NCBI RefSeq assembly: GCF_018223345.1
Contig: NZ_CP073587.1
Location: forward strand, 531,001-595,000
DNA from: Shewanella yunxiaonensis
GTDB taxonomy: Bacteria; Pseudomonadota; Gammaproteobacteria; Enterobacterales; Shewanellaceae
DNA: 64,000 bases
Direction of reading: 5' to 3'
The notes under the pieces were generated by a model that did not search any database, was not told the DNA's origin, and saw only the letters and a program-made list of their open reading frames with translations. This document shows positions 38,568 to 48,200 of the stretch, one piece after another (within the stretch, counting starts at the first letter, position 1; the number at the start of each line of letters is the position of its first letter). A program made the translations under genes and the position numbers.

Positions 38568-40130
38568 TTACAGCTGTTTCATTTCGATGTTCATGATTTG
38601 GATACGGTAGGCGATCTGGCGTGGCGTCATGTTCAGCAAACGGGCGGCTTTAGCTTTCACCCACCCGGAACGTTCCAGGGCATCAATCACCATTTCGCGC
38701 TCGTCCATGCTAGGCTCCGGTTCGCTGAAATGGTTATTGTTAGCCGCATGTACCTTGGCCGGTTGCAGCGGCATCTGGCTTTCTAACTGGCTGAAACTGA
38801 TCAACTCCGGGCCGATGATGCCGGATTCACACAACACTGAAGCTCGCTCCAAGGTGTTTTCCAGTTCACGAACGTTACCCGGCCAGGTATAACCCATCAT
38901 CAGTCGTAAGGTGTTATCGCTGAGCGACACCTGACGTTGCTGGGCCATACTGAGCTTTTTAGTGATGTGCTCTGCCAGTTCCGGCAAATCCTCAATACGA
39001 TCCCTTAGTGGCGGCAGGTACATCGGCATGACGTTCAGACGGTAATAGAGGTCTTCGCGAAAATTACCCTGACTGACTTCCTCTTCGAGATTACGGTTGG
39101 TGGCGGCAATGATGCGCACATTGACCGAAATCGTGGAGGTGCCACCGATGCGCTCAAACTCCTTTTCCTGCAGTACCCGCAGCAACTTGGCTTGAAATGC
39201 GGCGCTGGTTTCGCCAATTTCATCCAGGAAAATCGTACCATTATGGGCCATTTCAAAGCGCCCTTTGCGCTGCTTAACCGCGCCGGTAAACGCGCCTTTT
39301 TCATGGCCAAATAGCTCAGATTCCAACAGATTATCCGGTAGTGCCGCACAGTTAAGTTTGATAAACGGATTGTTGGCACGCGGGGAGTTGTAGTGGATGG
39401 CGTTGGCAACCAACTCTTTACCCGTGCCAGATTCTCCGCGAAGCAACACGGTAGAATCCCAACGTGACACCAGCCGGATCTGTTCAAAGATCTGTCGCAT
39501 GGTCTTGGTGTGGCCCACCAGGTTTTTAAAGCTGTAGTTGTTGCGCACTTTACGCCGCAGGCCGTCACGTTCATCGACCAACTGCCGTTCTTTAGTTTCG
39601 ACTTTATGAGCCAGTTGTACGTTTTTGGCGATCAGATTGCCGATCATCTCCAAAAATTTTGACAGCGCGGCCAGTGAGTCATCCCGACACTGTGGCGGTT
39701 GAGCCGAGAGCGCGCCAATCACTTTGTTGGCCCCGTCTTTCAGTGGCACGCAGATATAAGGTTTTTCATAGTCATACAACGCCAGTTTGTCGGCAAAGCG
39801 CGCATCGTTGCCGAGTTGACGAATCACAATGGTGCTACCGTGTTTCAGTACATCACCGACGATGCCTTCACCGACCTTGTAATACACCTGCTTTTCATCC
39901 ATTACCGGATTAGGTGACGGGTTGTGGATCGACTTGATCAGCAGAATATCGCGTTCATCATCGAGAATGGTCAACATGCCACACTTGAGCTGGCATTCGT
40001 TGTGTAAAATCTTCAACACATTATTCGATGATTCAGTGTAATTGAGACTGGTACTCAGCTCGCTACTGATCTTATACATGGCAGCCAGTAACTGCCGTTC
40101 CAAATCAAAGAGATTCAATTCTGCAGCCAT
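38568..40130 (-). CDS. nifA: NifA, sigma54 activator of nif genes
   Basis: A 520-residue enhancer-binding protein. It has an N-terminal GAF domain (about 20-170), then a central AAA+ domain: Walker A GESGTGKE near 235, GAFTGA (sigma54 contact) near 278, Walker [11 protein letters not shown] near 300. The C-terminal helix-turn-helix ([20 protein letters not shown]) reads TGT-N10-ACA sites. It lacks the Cys motif of oxygen-sensing rhizobial NifA, so it depends on NifL for oxygen and nitrogen control. It starts 7 bp after the nifL stop. Confidence 0.95.
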   Translation of the reverse strand: MAAELNLFDLERQLLAAMYKISSELSTSLNYTESSNNVLKILHNECQLKCGMLTILDDERDILLIKSIHNPSPNPVMDEKQVYYKVGEGIVGDVLKHGSTIVIRQLGNDARFADKLALYDYEKPYICVPLKDGANKVIGALSAQPPQCRDDSLAALSKFLEMIGNLIAKNVQLAHKVETKERQLVDERDGLRRKVRNNYSFKNLVGHTKTMRQIFEQIRLVSRWDSTVLLRGESGTGKELVANAIHYNSPRANNPFIKLNCAALPDNLLESELFGHEKGAFTGAVKQRKGRFEMAHNGTIFLDEIGETSAAFQAKLLRVLQEKEFERIGGTSTISVNVRIIAATNRNLEEEVSQGNFREDLYYRLNVMPMYLPPLRDRIEDLPELAEHITKKLSMAQQRQVSLSDNTLRLMMGYTWPGNVRELENTLERASVLCESGIIGPELISFSQLESQMPLQPAKVHAANNNHFSEPEPSMDEREMVIDALERSGWVKAKAARLLNMTPRQIAYRIQIMNIEMKQL

Positions 40131-40137
40131 AATGCAA

Positions 40138-41667
40138 TCACCATGTGTGTTTGGGGAACGTCAGACGAATACTGGCACCGCCGATGCGGGCACTGTCGCC
40201 GATACTGATGGTGGCGGAATGCTCGTTGAGCACCTGTTGCACTATCGATAGGCCGATGCCACGACAGCCAGAGAGGTGGCGCGGTTTGGTACTGTAAAAC
40301 GGTTGGAAGATTTTCAGCCGGGAATTTTCGTGCACCCCTCCACCGCTGTCTTCGACCAGGATGCTGATGTCGCTATCATCCTCGCTGGTGGCGATTAAAA
40401 TGGTACGTTCCTCGGCTTTGGACACCTGAATCGCGTCGATAGCGTTATCAATGATCTGTTTCAGCGCTAACACCAGTCGATGCGGCATGCCGGAAATTGA
40501 CGGCAACACGGGGTTAAGGTGTAACTCCAGATGAATACAACTCAGCAGCATCTCGTCGGTGCTGATGGCAGTGACGTCGCGGATCACCTGATTCAGATTG
40601 ACCGGTTGGAAGGCTTCGTTGGCGCGCTCAGGAATTGCCTGCTTAATCTCATTCATGGCATTGACGGCGTTAATCATGGCTTCATCCATCGCGCCCAGGC
40701 CGGGACAGGCGTGATTGGTTTTCTTGAGAATTTTTACCGCCGATTCCAGCATGTTGAACGGCCCCTGCAATTGATGCAGCGTTGCCATCAGTGCTTCCTG
40801 CATGGCATGCACGTATTTGTTGTCACTGGCCATCAGCTTGACTGAATTAATCCGGCGTTCTTCCACCAACAGTTTTTCTTTGGTGCGATCGGCAATTGCC
40901 ACGACGGTATAGAATTCGTCCGCCGGATGAAAGTACGCTTCGGCGGTGGTATCGGTCACTGGAATTTTCGCCAGCGCATAATCAAACCAACGCTCACCCA
41001 GTGGACCCCGTTCCTCCATGTGTACGCCTTTGTAGCGGTTCTGCCGATTACCGACAAAGTTTTCAATGGCGTCGACGCCGTATTCCTGAAGTAAGCCCTG
41101 TGCCAACAGCTCAATCGGTGACATCTGAATGCTTTCGCTGAGATGATCAAAGCGACGGTTACTGAATAAGACGTTGTGGTGACTGTCGATCAGCGCGATG
41201 GCAATCGGTGCGGAATTCAGCACCGCCTGAAACATGGTGTACTGATTCTTCTGATGTGTTTGCAGCTTATGGCTTTCAGTGATGTCTTTGTGAATCGAGT
41301 AGTAGCAGTGCTGGTCTTCATTGTTTTTAAAGGCAGAAATAGAGATTTCCGCGATGTATGGCTGACCATTCTTGCGCTTATTGATCAACTGTCCTTGCCA
41401 GTGATCGCCGCGGGTGATCGCGCCCCACAGACTTTCGTAAACACTGCGAGGGGTCGCCTTATAGGACAACATTGAACAGTTGTTGCCTAGCAACTCTTCC
41501 CGGCTATAACCGGTGATCTCCAGGAAGGTATCATTGACCAGCAACAGGTTGCCGCGGTTATCCGTGATACTGATGGCAACTGGTGCATTCTGCAGGATCT
41601 GCGCATACGCTTCCAGACCAAATTCCGGAGTGTTAATCCGGGGTACGACTTTGTCTATCTGTTCCAT
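40138..41667 (-). CDS. nifL: NifL, redox- and nitrogen-responsive anti-activator
   Basis: A 509-residue flavoprotein that binds and silences NifA under oxygen or fixed nitrogen. Two PAS domains (about 15-135, where FAD binds, and 150-270) are followed by a histidine-kinase-like region with [10 protein letters not shown] and ATP-binding boxes ([32 protein letters not shown]). Length fits Azotobacter NifL (519). The start at 41667 is chosen because GGGAAGG lies before it; longer readings are not family-like. It is co-transcribed with nifA. Two NifA-type sites lie upstream. Confidence 0.93.
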   Translation of the reverse strand: MEQIDKVVPRINTPEFGLEAYAQILQNAPVAISITDNRGNLLLVNDTFLEITGYSREELLGNNCSMLSYKATPRSVYESLWGAITRGDHWQGQLINKRKNGQPYIAEISISAFKNNEDQHCYYSIHKDITESHKLQTHQKNQYTMFQAVLNSAPIAIALIDSHHNVLFSNRRFDHLSESIQMSPIELLAQGLLQEYGVDAIENFVGNRQNRYKGVHMEERGPLGERWFDYALAKIPVTDTTAEAYFHPADEFYTVVAIADRTKEKLLVEERRINSVKLMASDNKYVHAMQEALMATLHQLQGPFNMLESAVKILKKTNHACPGLGAMDEAMINAVNAMNEIKQAIPERANEAFQPVNLNQVIRDVTAISTDEMLLSCIHLELHLNPVLPSISGMPHRLVLALKQIIDNAIDAIQVSKAEERTILIATSEDDSDISILVEDSGGGVHENSRLKIFQPFYSTKPRHLSGCRGIGLSIVQQVLNEHSATISIGDSARIGGASIRLTFPKHTW

Positions 41668-41711
41668 ATTCGCCTTCCCGACCATCGCAACTGTTGTCTG
41701 CTTTTTTAGGG

Positions 41712-41731
41712 ATTCTGCATAAATTAGACCA
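41712..41731 (-). promoter_or_regulatory. Possible weak sigma54 promoter of nifLA
   Basis: Minus strand TGGTCTAATTTATGC has GG and GC 10 bases apart but is otherwise a poor match. It is supported by two NifA-type sites further upstream. Confidence 0.3.
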
Positions 41732-41791
41732 CTGTAACATTTTGCTAACTTTTGCCAGATGATACTGATATCTATTTGTTTTGTATGTGAT

Positions 41792-41807
41792 TGTTTGTTT
41801 TGGAACA
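41792..41807. promoter_or_regulatory. NifA-type site upstream of nifLA (proximal)
   Basis: TGTTTGTTTTGGAACA fits TGT-N10-ACA and is extended to TTGTT/AACAA. Confidence 0.5.
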
Positions 41808-41830
41808 ATTGTTAAATCGACGCTAAAAAT

Positions 41831-41846
41831 TGTTCGTTTTACGACA
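41831..41846. promoter_or_regulatory. NifA-type site upstream of nifLA (distal)
   Basis: TGTTCGTTTTACGACA fits TGT-N10-ACA, with outer bases TTGT/ACAA, 39 bp from the proximal site. Confidence 0.5.
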
Positions 41847-42019
41847 ATTAGCGATAGGTGAATGACAAAATGCAGTGTGGCGATTGCGGATAATTTCACC
41901 AAAGCAGTGCGATGTCGCACTGTTGTCGGCGGTGTCGGGGAAGTTTTGACCAGTAACTGCCGCTTGCCTTAGACTGGCAGCGCCTTATTTCACCAAAAGC
42001 TGAATAACAGGAGGTCGCG

Positions 42020-43036
42020 ATGTGCAGCAACAGGCAAAGCTGGCTATTGATCACTATGGCCGCGGGCATTTTATTGAATGGCGTGGCTAACGCCGCAGCT
42101 AAACCCGCCTATGGTCCAGAGCTTGAAGGTTTCAGTTATCCCTGGCCGGTAAAACAGTTCCAGTTTGAATCGCAACAGCAGCCATTGCATATGGCCTATA
42201 TGGACCTGCAGCCAACCAAGGCTAACGGTCACACCGTGGTACTGTTACATGGCAAGAATTTTTGTGCGGCAACTTGGGAAGATACCGGCAGAAGTCTGAG
42301 TGCCGCTGGTTATCGGGTAGTCATACCGGACCAAATCGGTTTTTGTAAGTCCAGTAAGCCGCGAACATATCAGTACAGTTTTCAGCAATTAGCGCAGAAT
42401 ACTCATGAGTTGCTGGCATCATTGTCGATTAACAAAGCGATTATTATGGGGCATTCCACTGGCGGCATGCTGGCAGCGCGCTACAGTCTGATGTATCCCG
42501 CGGATACCGAACAGTTGGTGATGGTCAATCCAATTGGTCTGGAAGACTGGAAAGCGAAAGGGGTGCCATTTATCGGGGTGGATGGTTGGTATCGGCAGGC
42601 GTTGCAAACCACCGATGAGGGCATTCGTAACTATGAGCGCAAAACCTATTATGCCGGTGAGTGGCAGCCTGCTTATGAGAAGTGGGTACAGATGCTCGCA
42701 GGCATGTATCGGGGCCCAGGTAAAGAAATTGTCGCCTGGAACTCGGCGTTGCTGTACGACATGATCTACAGCCAACCCGTCGTTTATGAGTTGCCGGATA
42801 TTAGCGTGCCTACCTTATTGATGATTGGTGAAAGGGACACTACTGCGCCCGGTAAGAATCTCGCTTCAGCGGAAGATCGTGCCAAACTCGGCAATTATCC
42901 GCTATTAGCACGGGAAGCGGCCAAGCGTATTGCTAATGCTCAATTGGTGTTGTTCCCAAATTATGGTCATGCACCGCAAATGCAGGCCCCCGCGGAGTTT
43001 CATAAATCGCTATTGGCACACCTGATAGCACCTTAA
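42020..43036 (+). CDS. Secreted alpha/beta hydrolase
   Basis: A 338-residue alpha/beta-fold hydrolase with a signal peptide (about 1-26, ending ANAAA). Active-site signs: LLHGKNFCAATWEDTG (oxyanion region), nucleophile elbow MGHSTGGMLA near residue 142, acid in IGERDTTAP near 273, and His in NYGHAPQMQ near 320. It is likely an esterase or similar, exported to the periplasm. AGGAGG precedes the ATG. It sits between nifL and rnfA, which is unexpected, and has no clear NifA site of its own; a nif role is not implied. Confidence 0.85.
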   Translation: MCSNRQSWLLITMAAGILLNGVANAAAKPAYGPELEGFSYPWPVKQFQFESQQQPLHMAYMDLQPTKANGHTVVLLHGKNFCAATWEDTGRSLSAAGYRVVIPDQIGFCKSSKPRTYQYSFQQLAQNTHELLASLSINKAIIMGHSTGGMLAARYSLMYPADTEQLVMVNPIGLEDWKAKGVPFIGVDGWYRQALQTTDEGIRNYERKTYYAGEWQPAYEKWVQMLAGMYRGPGKEIVAWNSALLYDMIYSQPVVYELPDISVPTLLMIGERDTTAPGKNLASAEDRAKLGNYPLLAREAAKRIANAQLVLFPNYGHAPQMQAPAEFHKSLLAHLIAP

Positions 43037-43142
43037 TCAACTCTTAGTTTCTCTTGGTTCGCAGGTCGTGCTGACTTGCGAACAACTCTTCAGCCTTTAT
43101 GCCTTATCCGCTGCCTTCATTGCTGTTGGTTTACGGCTGTTT

Positions 43143-43158
43143 TGTCTGTTTTGTGACA
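43143..43158. promoter_or_regulatory. NifA binding site upstream of rnf operon
   Basis: TGTCTGTTTTGTGACA fits TGT-N10-ACA with outer TTGTC/GACAA, 90 bp upstream of the -24 element at 43248. Confidence 0.7.
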
Positions 43159-43247
43159 AAGCTGTTGCTGCTTAAATGCCGTGTCTTCCTGTTAAAAAAT
43201 CAATAAAAAACAGTATATTGAACCATAAATGCCGCCGTCAATTCCAC

Positions 43248-43263
43248 TGGCATAAGCGTTGCA
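43248..43263 (+). promoter_or_regulatory. Sigma54 promoter of rnf operon
   Basis: TGGCATAAGCGTTGCA matches TGGCAC-N5-TTGCA closely with exact GG-N10-GC spacing, 37 bp before the rnfA ATG. Confidence 0.8.
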
Positions 43264-43299
43264 AATTCCTTGGCATTGATTGTCAACTGAGACACAACC

Positions 43300-43875
43300 A
43301 TGAGCGACGGTTTACTGATATTTCTTGGTGCCGCATTTGTTAACAACGTGGTGCTGGCCAAATTTCTAGGTTTATGTCCCTTCATGGGGGTGTCGAACAA
43401 AATCGACAGCGCCGTGGGGATGGGGTTGGCAACCACCTTTGTGCTGACACTGGCTGCAGTCGTCAGTTGGGTATTGGAGTTCGCAGTCCTCAGACCCCTG
43501 CATCTGGAATTTATGCGCATTATCGCGTTCATTCTGGTGATTGCTGCGGTTGTGCAACTCACTGAGTTATATGTCAAAAAAAGTTTTCCATCGCTGTATC
43601 AGTCATTGGGCGTGTTTCTGCCGCTGATCACCACCAACTGTGCGGTATTAGGGGTGGCATTGCTCAGCGTGCAGGAGCAGTTGTCACTGATGCAGACCTT
43701 TATGTTCAGCTTCGGCTCGTCTATCGGCTTTATGGTGGTGCTGGTGCTCTTTGCCGGACTACGGGGGCAGCTCAGTTTGAATCGGGTGCCCGCGGCATTC
43801 AAAGGAAACCCTATTGCGTTTATTACCGCGGGATTGTTGTCGATGGCCTTTATGGGCTTTGCCGGGATTGTCTGA
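43300..43875 (+). CDS. rnfA: RnfA, membrane subunit of Rnf complex
   Basis: A 191-residue inner-membrane protein with six helices and the RnfA/NqrE features NNVVLAKFLGLCPFMGVS near the start and TTNCAVLGVALL near 105 (Cys-containing half-helices that hold an intramembrane Fe-S cluster). The Rnf complex uses the ion gradient to drive electrons toward ferredoxin or flavodoxin for nitrogenase. It is first gene of a seven-gene operon under a NifA/sigma54 promoter, so this copy is probably dedicated to nitrogen fixation. Confidence 0.93.
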   Translation: MSDGLLIFLGAAFVNNVVLAKFLGLCPFMGVSNKIDSAVGMGLATTFVLTLAAVVSWVLEFAVLRPLHLEFMRIIAFILVIAAVVQLTELYVKKSFPSLYQSLGVFLPLITTNCAVLGVALLSVQEQLSLMQTFMFSFGSSIGFMVVLVLFAGLRGQLSLNRVPAAFKGNPIAFITAGLLSMAFMGFAGIV

Positions 43876-43887
43876 GGAGGCCAGCAG

Positions 43888-44412
43888 ATGATTAGCGTAG
43901 TGTTTTTGGTGTTGTTGGGGGCGGCGCTCGGAGCCGCACTGGGGTATGCCTCCCAGGTGTTCAAAGTGGAGAGTAATCCGCTGGTGGACCAGATTGAGGC
44001 GTTGATGCCCGGAGGACAGTGCGGTCAATGTGGCGAAGCGGGTTGCCGTCAGGCGGCTGAGGCAATGGTACGTGGGGTACTGAGTCCTGCAGGCTGTCCG
44101 CTTGGCGGCGCAAACCTGACTAAACAAGTGGCGGATATGCTGGGGGTCTCAGTAGAGATTGCTGATGAAGATATCCAGTGGGTGGCGACAATTGACGAAT
44201 CTCAGTGTTCCGGCTGTGGTCGCTGTTATAAAGCCTGTCCGTTTGATGCCATTGTGGGGGCCACCAAACAGATGCACACAGTGATCGCTGATGTGTGTAC
44301 CGGTTGCAAATTATGCACCCAGGTATGTCCGCAACAGTGTCTGACAACCGTGCCGCTGACTCCCGATAGTCGCAGTTGGTTCTGGCCTAAACCGCAACCC
44401 GAAGCTGCCTGA
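43888..44412 (+). CDS. rnfB: RnfB, iron-sulfur subunit of Rnf complex
   Basis: A 174-residue protein: an N-terminal membrane helix (ISVVFLVLLGAALGAALGYA), a four-Cys Fe-S domain (GGQCGQCGEAGC...CP near 45-70), and two ferredoxin-type clusters (CSGCGRCYKACP near 107, CTGCKLCTQVCP near 137). It is the electron exit to soluble ferredoxin or flavodoxin. GAGGAGG precedes the ATG, 12 bp after rnfA. Confidence 0.93.
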   Translation: MISVVFLVLLGAALGAALGYASQVFKVESNPLVDQIEALMPGGQCGQCGEAGCRQAAEAMVRGVLSPAGCPLGGANLTKQVADMLGVSVEIADEDIQWVATIDESQCSGCGRCYKACPFDAIVGATKQMHTVIADVCTGCKLCTQVCPQQCLTTVPLTPDSRSWFWPKPQPEAA

Positions 44413-44423
44413 AGGAGGTCATT

Positions 44424-45905
44424 ATGCTGAAATTTCTGCGTCAGCCATTCCGTGGCGGCATTCATCCCGATAGCCACAAGCTGCTGACTTGTAATAATGG
44501 TATTGATCGTGAGTTCTGGCCACGTAATGTGATGTTGTCATTGCAGTTGCGTAATGGTGCCAAGCTGACACCGTTGGTCAAACCCGGTGATACGGTATTG
44601 CGAGGGCAGAAAATTGCCGAAGGTCGCTCTGAGATGGTGGCGCCGATACACTCTCCGGTAAACGGCGTGGTGACCGGCATTGCCCAACATTTCAATTCTC
44701 ACCCTTCGAAAGCCAAATGCGACACCATCATCATTCGTGCTAACAGCGACAGACGTTGGGGCGAAAGTGCGCCGCAGGGCAGCTTCTACCAGCTGTCGGC
44801 AGACGAGATTATTACTCGGGTGCGTGACGCGGGCATTGTTGGCTTAGGCGGTGCCGGTTTTCCAACGGCTGCCAAACTGAGCTTCGCGCGCAGTGCTAAC
44901 GTGGACACCTTAGTGATCAATGGCGGTGAATGCGAACCGTATCTGACCTGTGATGATGTGGCGATGCAACAGTATGCGGCTGAGATTGTTGCTGGCGTAC
45001 GGCTAATCCTCACTGCGTGCGGTGCCAAACAAGCCATCATCGGTATTGAAGACAATAAGCCCAAAGCGATTGAACAACTGCGCTCAGCGGCATCTGAAGA
45101 TGAAAAAATTCAGGTGCTCAGTGTGCCCAGCATCTACCCCATGGGCTCGGAGCGGCATCTGATTAAATCTGTTACCGGCAAGACGGTTCCGGTCGGTAAA
45201 CTTTCCAACTCTATCGGTATTCTGACGCATAACATCGCCACCACTCGCGCCGTTTATCAAGCAGTGCGTTTTCGGCGGCCTTTAGTCAGCCGGGTGATTA
45301 CTGTCTCTGGCCGTGGCATCGGGAGTCCCCGCAATGTTGAGGTGCCAGTAGGCACTCCGGTGCATGAGTTGTTGGCTTGGTGCGGCGGTATCAGCGACAG
45401 CACTGCGCGCCTTGTGTTCGGTGGCCCGATGATGGGACAGGTGATTTCGTCACCTTATATCCCGATTGATAAAACCGTCGGTGGCATCTTGGCGCTTACT
45501 GATGCCGAAGTGCGCCAGCGTCAACCCTCAGATTGTATTCGCTGTGGTCAATGTGTGCGGGCTTGTCCGATGGGGTTGATGCCATTTCAGATGGCAGCCT
45601 TCAGTCGTATCTCCGATTTTTCAGCGGCAGAGAATATCGGGATCCAGCATTGCCTTGGCTGCGGCGCGTGCAGCTATGTTTGCCCTTCAGCGATTCCGTT
45701 GGTGCAGTATTTCCTGCATGCCAAGGGTTCGATTAATGCTAATCGCCTCAAAGCCCAGCGCTCGGCCAAGGCCAAAGCACTCAATGAAATCCGTTTACAG
45801 CGGCTCGCTGAAGAAGCTGCCGCTAAACAGGCCGCGAAGGCCTCCAAACGTCGTGAACGTGCCCCTCGCGCCAGCCGTCCGGTTAAGGAGTTGGAACATG
45901 ATTAA
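44424..45905 (+). CDS. rnfC: RnfC, NADH/flavin and iron-sulfur subunit
   Basis: A 493-residue peripheral subunit. An N-terminal barrel-sandwich domain (VAPIHSPVNGVVTGI) precedes an NADH/FMN-binding region with GLGGAGFPTAAKL near 135 and INGGECEPYLTCDD. Two 4Fe-4S sites follow (CIRCGQCVRACP near 371, CLGCGACSYVCP near 410) and an Ala/Lys/Arg-rich C-terminal tail. It takes electrons from NADH. A strong AAGGAGG precedes it; its end overlaps rnfD by 8 bp. Confidence 0.93.
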   Translation: MLKFLRQPFRGGIHPDSHKLLTCNNGIDREFWPRNVMLSLQLRNGAKLTPLVKPGDTVLRGQKIAEGRSEMVAPIHSPVNGVVTGIAQHFNSHPSKAKCDTIIIRANSDRRWGESAPQGSFYQLSADEIITRVRDAGIVGLGGAGFPTAAKLSFARSANVDTLVINGGECEPYLTCDDVAMQQYAAEIVAGVRLILTACGAKQAIIGIEDNKPKAIEQLRSAASEDEKIQVLSVPSIYPMGSERHLIKSVTGKTVPVGKLSNSIGILTHNIATTRAVYQAVRFRRPLVSRVITVSGRGIGSPRNVEVPVGTPVHELLAWCGGISDSTARLVFGGPMMGQVISSPYIPIDKTVGGILALTDAEVRQRQPSDCIRCGQCVRACPMGLMPFQMAAFSRISDFSAAENIGIQHCLGCGACSYVCPSAIPLVQYFLHAKGSINANRLKAQRSAKAKALNEIRLQRLAEEAAAKQAAKASKRRERAPRASRPVKELEHD

Positions 45906-46893
45906 TTACGAACCCTCGTCCGGTCCCTTTGCCCACACACGTAACAGCAGTGTGCGCATCATGTATACCGTGTTGCTGAGTCTGTTACCCGCCACGATAT
46001 TTGGCATTTACCAATTCGGTCTGGGCAGTTTGCGTACGGTGCTGGTGTGCTGTGCTGTAGCGGTATTAGCGGAATATGCCAGTCTTAAATTAATGCAACG
46101 CCGAAGTGCGGCCTGTATGGACGGCTCGGCGTTACTAACCGGCTTGTTGCTGGCCATGAGTCTGCCTTCCACCGTCCCCATGTGGTTGGCAGCCATGGGC
46201 AGCGCCTTTGCGATAATCGTCGGTAAACAGATCTATGGCGGTTTGGGACAGAATCTGTTTAATCCGGCGATGCTGGCGCGAGTGATGTTGCTCATCTGCT
46301 TTCCGGTGGAAATGACCAATTGGGCGGTGCCGACGCCACTGGATTTTAGTCACAACCTGGTGACCGTTCCCGATGGCTGGCTGCAGTTTGATGGCGTCAC
46401 CGCCGCGACGACTTTGTCTGGATTGAGTAAAACGCCTGAATCCTTATTTTCTATGTTTTTGGGTACTGAAGGCGGCAGTCTCGGCGAAACCAGCTCATTG
46501 CTGATCCTTGCCGGTGGCCTGTTGTTGCTACAACGCCGCATCATTCACTGGGCGATTCCGTTGTCATTCCTCGCAGGACTTGGCATTCCGTCGCTGATTG
46601 GCCACTGGTTTGCGCCGACGACCTTTTTATCTTTACCCGCCCAAATTTTCAGTGGTGGCGCGATGTTAGGTGCTTTCTATATTGCGACGGATCTGGTGAC
46701 TTCACCTACCAGTGTGCGGGGGCAGTTAGTGTATGGCGCTGGCTGTGGTTTGCTGATCTGGTTAATCCGTAGCTTCGGCAATTATCCGGAAGGGGTGGCC
46801 TTTGCCGTGTTAATCATGAATGCCGCCAGCCCGCTTATTGACCATTATCTGCGGCCGGCAATTTTCGGTAGCCGCTCAGTTGCGGGGAAATAA
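45898..46893 (+). CDS. rnfD: RnfD, membrane subunit with covalent FMN
   Basis: A 331-residue inner-membrane protein with about nine helices. The FMN-attachment Thr lies in DGVTAATTLSGL near residue 165; GQNLFNPAMLARV and DLVTSPTSVRGQLVYG are further RnfD/NqrB signatures. The start is at 45898, eight bases inside the rnfC end, with AAGGAG upstream; a longer reading from 45655 overlaps rnfC in another frame and is rejected. Confidence 0.93.
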   Translation: MINYEPSSGPFAHTRNSSVRIMYTVLLSLLPATIFGIYQFGLGSLRTVLVCCAVAVLAEYASLKLMQRRSAACMDGSALLTGLLLAMSLPSTVPMWLAAMGSAFAIIVGKQIYGGLGQNLFNPAMLARVMLLICFPVEMTNWAVPTPLDFSHNLVTVPDGWLQFDGVTAATTLSGLSKTPESLFSMFLGTEGGSLGETSSLLILAGGLLLLQRRIIHWAIPLSFLAGLGIPSLIGHWFAPTTFLSLPAQIFSGGAMLGAFYIATDLVTSPTSVRGQLVYGAGCGLLIWLIRSFGNYPEGVAFAVLIMNAASPLIDHYLRPAIFGSRSVAGK

Positions 46894-46895
46894 TC

Positions 46896-47531
46896 ATGCT
46901 GGCAGTGCTAGAAAAATGGAAAGAAGGGATCAGTTACCAAAGTGGCTTGTTAGCAACCGTGTGTGGTGTGGCCGCATTACTGTTGGTGGTAACTGATACC
47001 TATACCAAGCCCTTGATAGCAAAACGGATTGAGGAAGATCAAAATGCCTTGCTGACTGAGGTACTGAACGGTGCCCCATACGCGAATAAGGTGTTTGCCA
47101 ATGCCGACAACATCCAATTTGACGGCCGTCGCTATGAGATTTATCCGGTGAAAAATGCGCAGGGTACCACCACTCATTATGTGGTGCGTGGCACAACTGA
47201 AGGTTATGGCGGCACCATCAGCTTTCTGCTGGGGGTGAACAGTGATGGGGTGATTAGTGGAGTACGGATCCTCAGCCACAGCGAAACGCCAGGATTGGGT
47301 GACAAAATCGAGCTGGCAAAAAGCCAGTGGATCCTCAGTTTCAACCAACATTCGTTGAAAAACACGTCATTGTGGGCGGTAAAAAAAGATGGCGGCACAT
47401 TCGATCAGTTTGCTGGCGCCACCATTACCCCGCGGGCCGTCGTTAATGGCGTTCATCAGGCGATGCAGGCATTGATGCAGCAGCTACCGCAAGTTAAGCC
47501 GACAGAGGAAACCACTGATGGCAAACAATGA
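46896..47531 (+). CDS. rnfG: RnfG, membrane-anchored FMN subunit
   Basis: A 211-residue protein: one N-terminal membrane helix (about 17-33), then a periplasmic FMN-binding domain with LSHSETPGLGDKIE near 125 and the attachment motif GATITPRAVV near 170 (flavin on the second Thr). It passes electrons across the membrane within the complex. It starts 2 bp after rnfD and overlaps rnfE by 14 bp. Confidence 0.92.
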   Translation: MLAVLEKWKEGISYQSGLLATVCGVAALLLVVTDTYTKPLIAKRIEEDQNALLTEVLNGAPYANKVFANADNIQFDGRRYEIYPVKNAQGTTTHYVVRGTTEGYGGTISFLLGVNSDGVISGVRILSHSETPGLGDKIELAKSQWILSFNQHSLKNTSLWAVKKDGGTFDQFAGATITPRAVVNGVHQAMQALMQQLPQVKPTEETTDGKQ

Positions 47532-48198
47532 TTACCGCCATATCATCGGCGAAGGCCTGTGGCACAACAATATCATTCTCAAACAGAGTCTGGCGCTGTG
47601 TCCCTTGCTGGCGGTGACTGGCAGCGCGACCAATGGCCTCGGACTGGGATTGGCAACAATGGTGGTAATGGTTGCTTCCAACCTGTTGACATCTATGGCA
47701 AAAGGCATTATCAGCAAAGCGGTGCGGATACCCGCCAATATCATCATCATCGCTTCGTTGGTGACTTTGATTGATGCCATGCTCAATGCCTGGTTACATC
47801 CACTCCATAAAGTGCTCGGCCTGTTTATTCCTTTGATTGTGACCAACTGTGCCATTTTGGGGCGGGTGGAGTCGTTTGCCGGTAAATCCCCGGTCTTGCC
47901 GTCGATTGTTGATGGCTTAGCAATGGGGCTGGGATTTACTTGGGTACTGACCATGCTCGGCGGCATTCGCGAAATCGTTGGCAGCGGGACGCTGTTTGCT
48001 AATGCCAGTTTGTTGCTGGGCAGTCACTTCGCCTTTTTGGAAACCACCGTGATCCCCGATTATCTTGGCTTGCTGCTGGTGATCTTGCCGCCAGGCGGCT
48101 TTCTGGCGCTCGGCACTGTGCTGGCAATCAAACAGAAAGTGACCTTAATACTGCAACAACGCAAAGCGCTGGCCGCCGCGCCGGTATCCGGAGGCTAA
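47518..48198 (+). CDS. rnfE: RnfE, membrane subunit of Rnf complex
   Basis: A 226-residue inner-membrane protein, RnfE/NqrD family, paralogue of RnfA in opposite membrane orientation: LWHNNIILKQSLALCPLLAVTGSATNGLG near the start and LIVTNCAILGRVESFA near 105, each with the Cys for the intramembrane cluster. It has six helices. It overlaps rnfG by 14 bp and is followed by rnfH after 2 bp. Confidence 0.93.
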   Translation: MANNDYRHIIGEGLWHNNIILKQSLALCPLLAVTGSATNGLGLGLATMVVMVASNLLTSMAKGIISKAVRIPANIIIIASLVTLIDAMLNAWLHPLHKVLGLFIPLIVTNCAILGRVESFAGKSPVLPSIVDGLAMGLGFTWVLTMLGGIREIVGSGTLFANASLLLGSHFAFLETTVIPDYLGLLLVILPPGGFLALGTVLAIKQKVTLILQQRKALAAAPVSGG

Positions 48199-48200
48199 CC

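Noticed and set aside
45655..45897. Upstream extension of rnfD overlapping rnfC
   Set aside because: The extension is in another frame of rnfC; the ATG at 45898 has a good ribosome binding site and gives the family start.
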